Assembly (NCBI RefSeq): GCF_002443255.2
Contig: NW_019211455.1
Location: 7,287,959 to 7,351,958 of the forward strand
Source of the DNA: Varroa destructor
Lineage: Eukaryota; Arthropoda; Arachnida; Mesostigmata; Varroidae
Direction: 5' to 3'
Length of the DNA: 64,000 nt
Under the pieces are notes generated by a model. That model ran no database searches, was not told where the DNA came from, and saw only the letters and a list, made by a program, of their open reading frames with translations. This document shows, piece after piece, positions 62,869 through 64,000 of this stretch. The translations under genes were made by a program, and so were the position numbers. Position 1 is the stretch's first letter. Each line of letters opens with the position of its first letter.

Positions 62869-63258
62869 AATTATTTGCCATTTTGCAACCAAGCTAAACT
62901 CATAGAGAACCTTAGAGATATTTAACATTTGAGGAGACGTACGTAACGCTAGATAGGCATCTCGAGAAAACAGTCAGGAGTACAATGAAATTCTCAAAGC
63001 AGTACATTACAAGCTAAAACGGAAATTTGTCAAGACTGAATTATAGATAGAATGGGTAGGCTGAAGTCCAGTTGAAGCGACAAATCGACATTTTTAGAGC
63101 ACAGCAAACGAGCACATCATTGTGACGGAAGTTAAATATGGATATTTAGGGCATTTGCAACGTCTGAACTAATTTTTGTTTTTTTTTTCCGTTATACCAT
63201 TGTAGTTGAGAGGTGGTTCGTCCACCATTTTACTAAATTTCAACTTTGAAAATTTCAG

Positions 63259-63375
63259 CAACCGGGAAGTATTGCGGCACGGTGTCGCCGCATTATGCAA
63301 GGCGACAGAATCATGGAGATCAATGGTGTTAACGTACACAACTCAAATCAAAAAGATGTTGCTGAGATGATTCGG
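63259..63375 (+). CDS. PDZ scaffold, exon 7 (second half of PDZ-B)
   Basis: The acceptor TTTGAAAATTTCAG and donor CGG then GTAAGT bound 39 codons (residues 191-229). QPGSIAARC is helix alpha-A, GDRIMEINGVNV contains the GD-x-I and NG signature, and NQKDVAEMIR is helix alpha-B. Its first groove residue is Gln221, as in MUPP1 PDZ11 (from memory), rather than the class I His. The last strand must come from the next exon. A strong acceptor at 63977 (TTACTTTCTTCCGCAG) is the best candidate for it, giving YPFLAKI in phase. Another acceptor at about 63486 would give an 11-codon tail HRSEELNSLYE and a stop. Confidence 0.92.
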
Positions 63376-64000
63376 GTAAGTATCGCATAGGTAACTATTT
63401 CAGTGATCCGATCTTTTCATTGTATCTCATTTGTACGCTCCAAAATAAACGTCTCGAAATTGACCTGACACAACTAACTTATTCAGCATCGATCGGAGGA
63501 ACTTAATTCGTTATACGAATAAACGATATAGTGTCTTCTTTAAATAAATTTCAAACGAGTATAGAGAAAGTAAAAGCTACACAATCGTACCTTTTTCACC
63601 GTAGCCAGCAAACGTTTGTTTTCTCAACTAAGTCTTTTCCAGTTTGAACAACAAAACGTTGAAGGTGGGTTTAGTATGTGTAGCCCTTGGATGTAACAAA
63701 AAAATACCTTTACATGGCTTTTTAGCTATGAGCAAATATCTAGTTTTCGTTTTTTTTTTTAGTGTTTGTGCTAAATATTGAGGCGCTCAAACAGTCAAAG
63801 CTGCCTTATCTCGTAAAAATAGTACGAGCTTCTGAATAACTGCGCCAAACAGGAGAGCTAAATGTTTATGTTACTTGAGTTGAGGGCCCGAGCTTGCCTT
63901 TTAGAGGTGTTGTTTTAAACACAGATTTTTCTGCGTAAAATTTTGCCAATTGGTATGACCGTTACTTTCTTCCGCAGTATCCTTTTTTAGCAAAGATCTC
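63376..64000 (+). other. Start of intron 7 and right edge of the window
   Basis: AT-rich intronic sequence. Two acceptor-like sites (about 63486 and 63977) could begin the next exon. The second has the better pyrimidine tract and is cut by the window end. Confidence 0.5.

Larger units (their letters stand above)
54972..63258 (+). other. Intron 6 of the PDZ gene (8.3 kb)
   Basis: Phase-0 intron within PDZ-B. It holds several ORF-like patches and repeats listed separately: a multi-frame open block at 58004-58461, a splice-bounded frame at 59222-59377, a serpin-like candidate at 61087-61267, hairpins and a TA repeat. No missing PDZ exon is needed between exons 6 and 7. Confidence 0.75.
40673..63375 (+). 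other. Partial gene: MUPP1/Patj-like multi-PDZ scaffold (seven exons seen)
   Basis: Exons 40673-40817, 47299-47402, 50347-50430, 53197-53323, 54686-54764, 54941-54971 and 63259-63375 join in phase into 229 uninterrupted codons. They encode a short N-terminus, a complete PDZ domain (about residues 59-142) and most of a second one (about 158-229). MUPP1/Patj proteins are cytoplasmic scaffolds at cell junctions, synapses or photoreceptors that tether channels, receptors and polarity proteins by their C-termini. The two domains resemble, from memory, PDZ10 and PDZ11 of MUPP1, in the same order and with a short linker as in that protein. The gene continues beyond 64000. All introns are GT-AG, with lengths 6481, 2944, 2766, 1362, 176 and 8287. 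Confidence 0.85.

Overview
The window reads as nuclear DNA of an invertebrate animal, most likely an arthropod. It is roughly 60% A+T by eye. The coding signal comes as short GT-AG exons separated by introns of 0.2 to 8 kb, and there are simple repeats but no bacterial operon structure. The arthropod guess rests on a decayed non-LTR retrotransposon whose reverse transcriptase resembles copies common in chelicerate and other arthropod genomes. The species cannot be named from the sequence alone.

Only one gene is solid. On the plus strand, seven exons between 40673 and 63375 splice in phase into a 229-residue open frame: a short unrecognised N-terminus, then two PDZ domains. The first PDZ is complete and the second continues to the last exon seen. 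Their sequences match, from memory, PDZ10 and PDZ11 of the multi-PDZ scaffold MUPP1/MPDZ (Patj/InaD-like family). The gene runs off the right edge of the window. Its second PDZ contains a 31-base exon followed by an 8.3-kb intron.

Intron 1 of this gene holds a broken LINE-type retrotransposon in the same orientation (about 43.4 to 46.2 kb). Endonuclease, reverse transcriptase and C-terminal parts can be recognised, with frameshifts and stops. Intron 2 carries two long near-perfect hairpins (28-bp stem with a 4-nt loop, and 22-bp stem with a 7-nt loop). Intron 6 carries a serpin-like exon candidate and a patch open in several frames.

The left 40 kb has no confidently recognised gene. It contains scattered exon-like or ORF-like patches (for example 7129-7329, 22418-22969, 28424-28678, 39673-39968 on plus; 1290-1433, 2908-3245 and 36932-37779 on minus). 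These are reported at low confidence because short open frames arise by chance at this composition. Small inverted repeats with very short loops recur across the window in unrelated sequences and are the most unusual non-coding signal seen. No tRNA, rRNA or CRISPR array was found.
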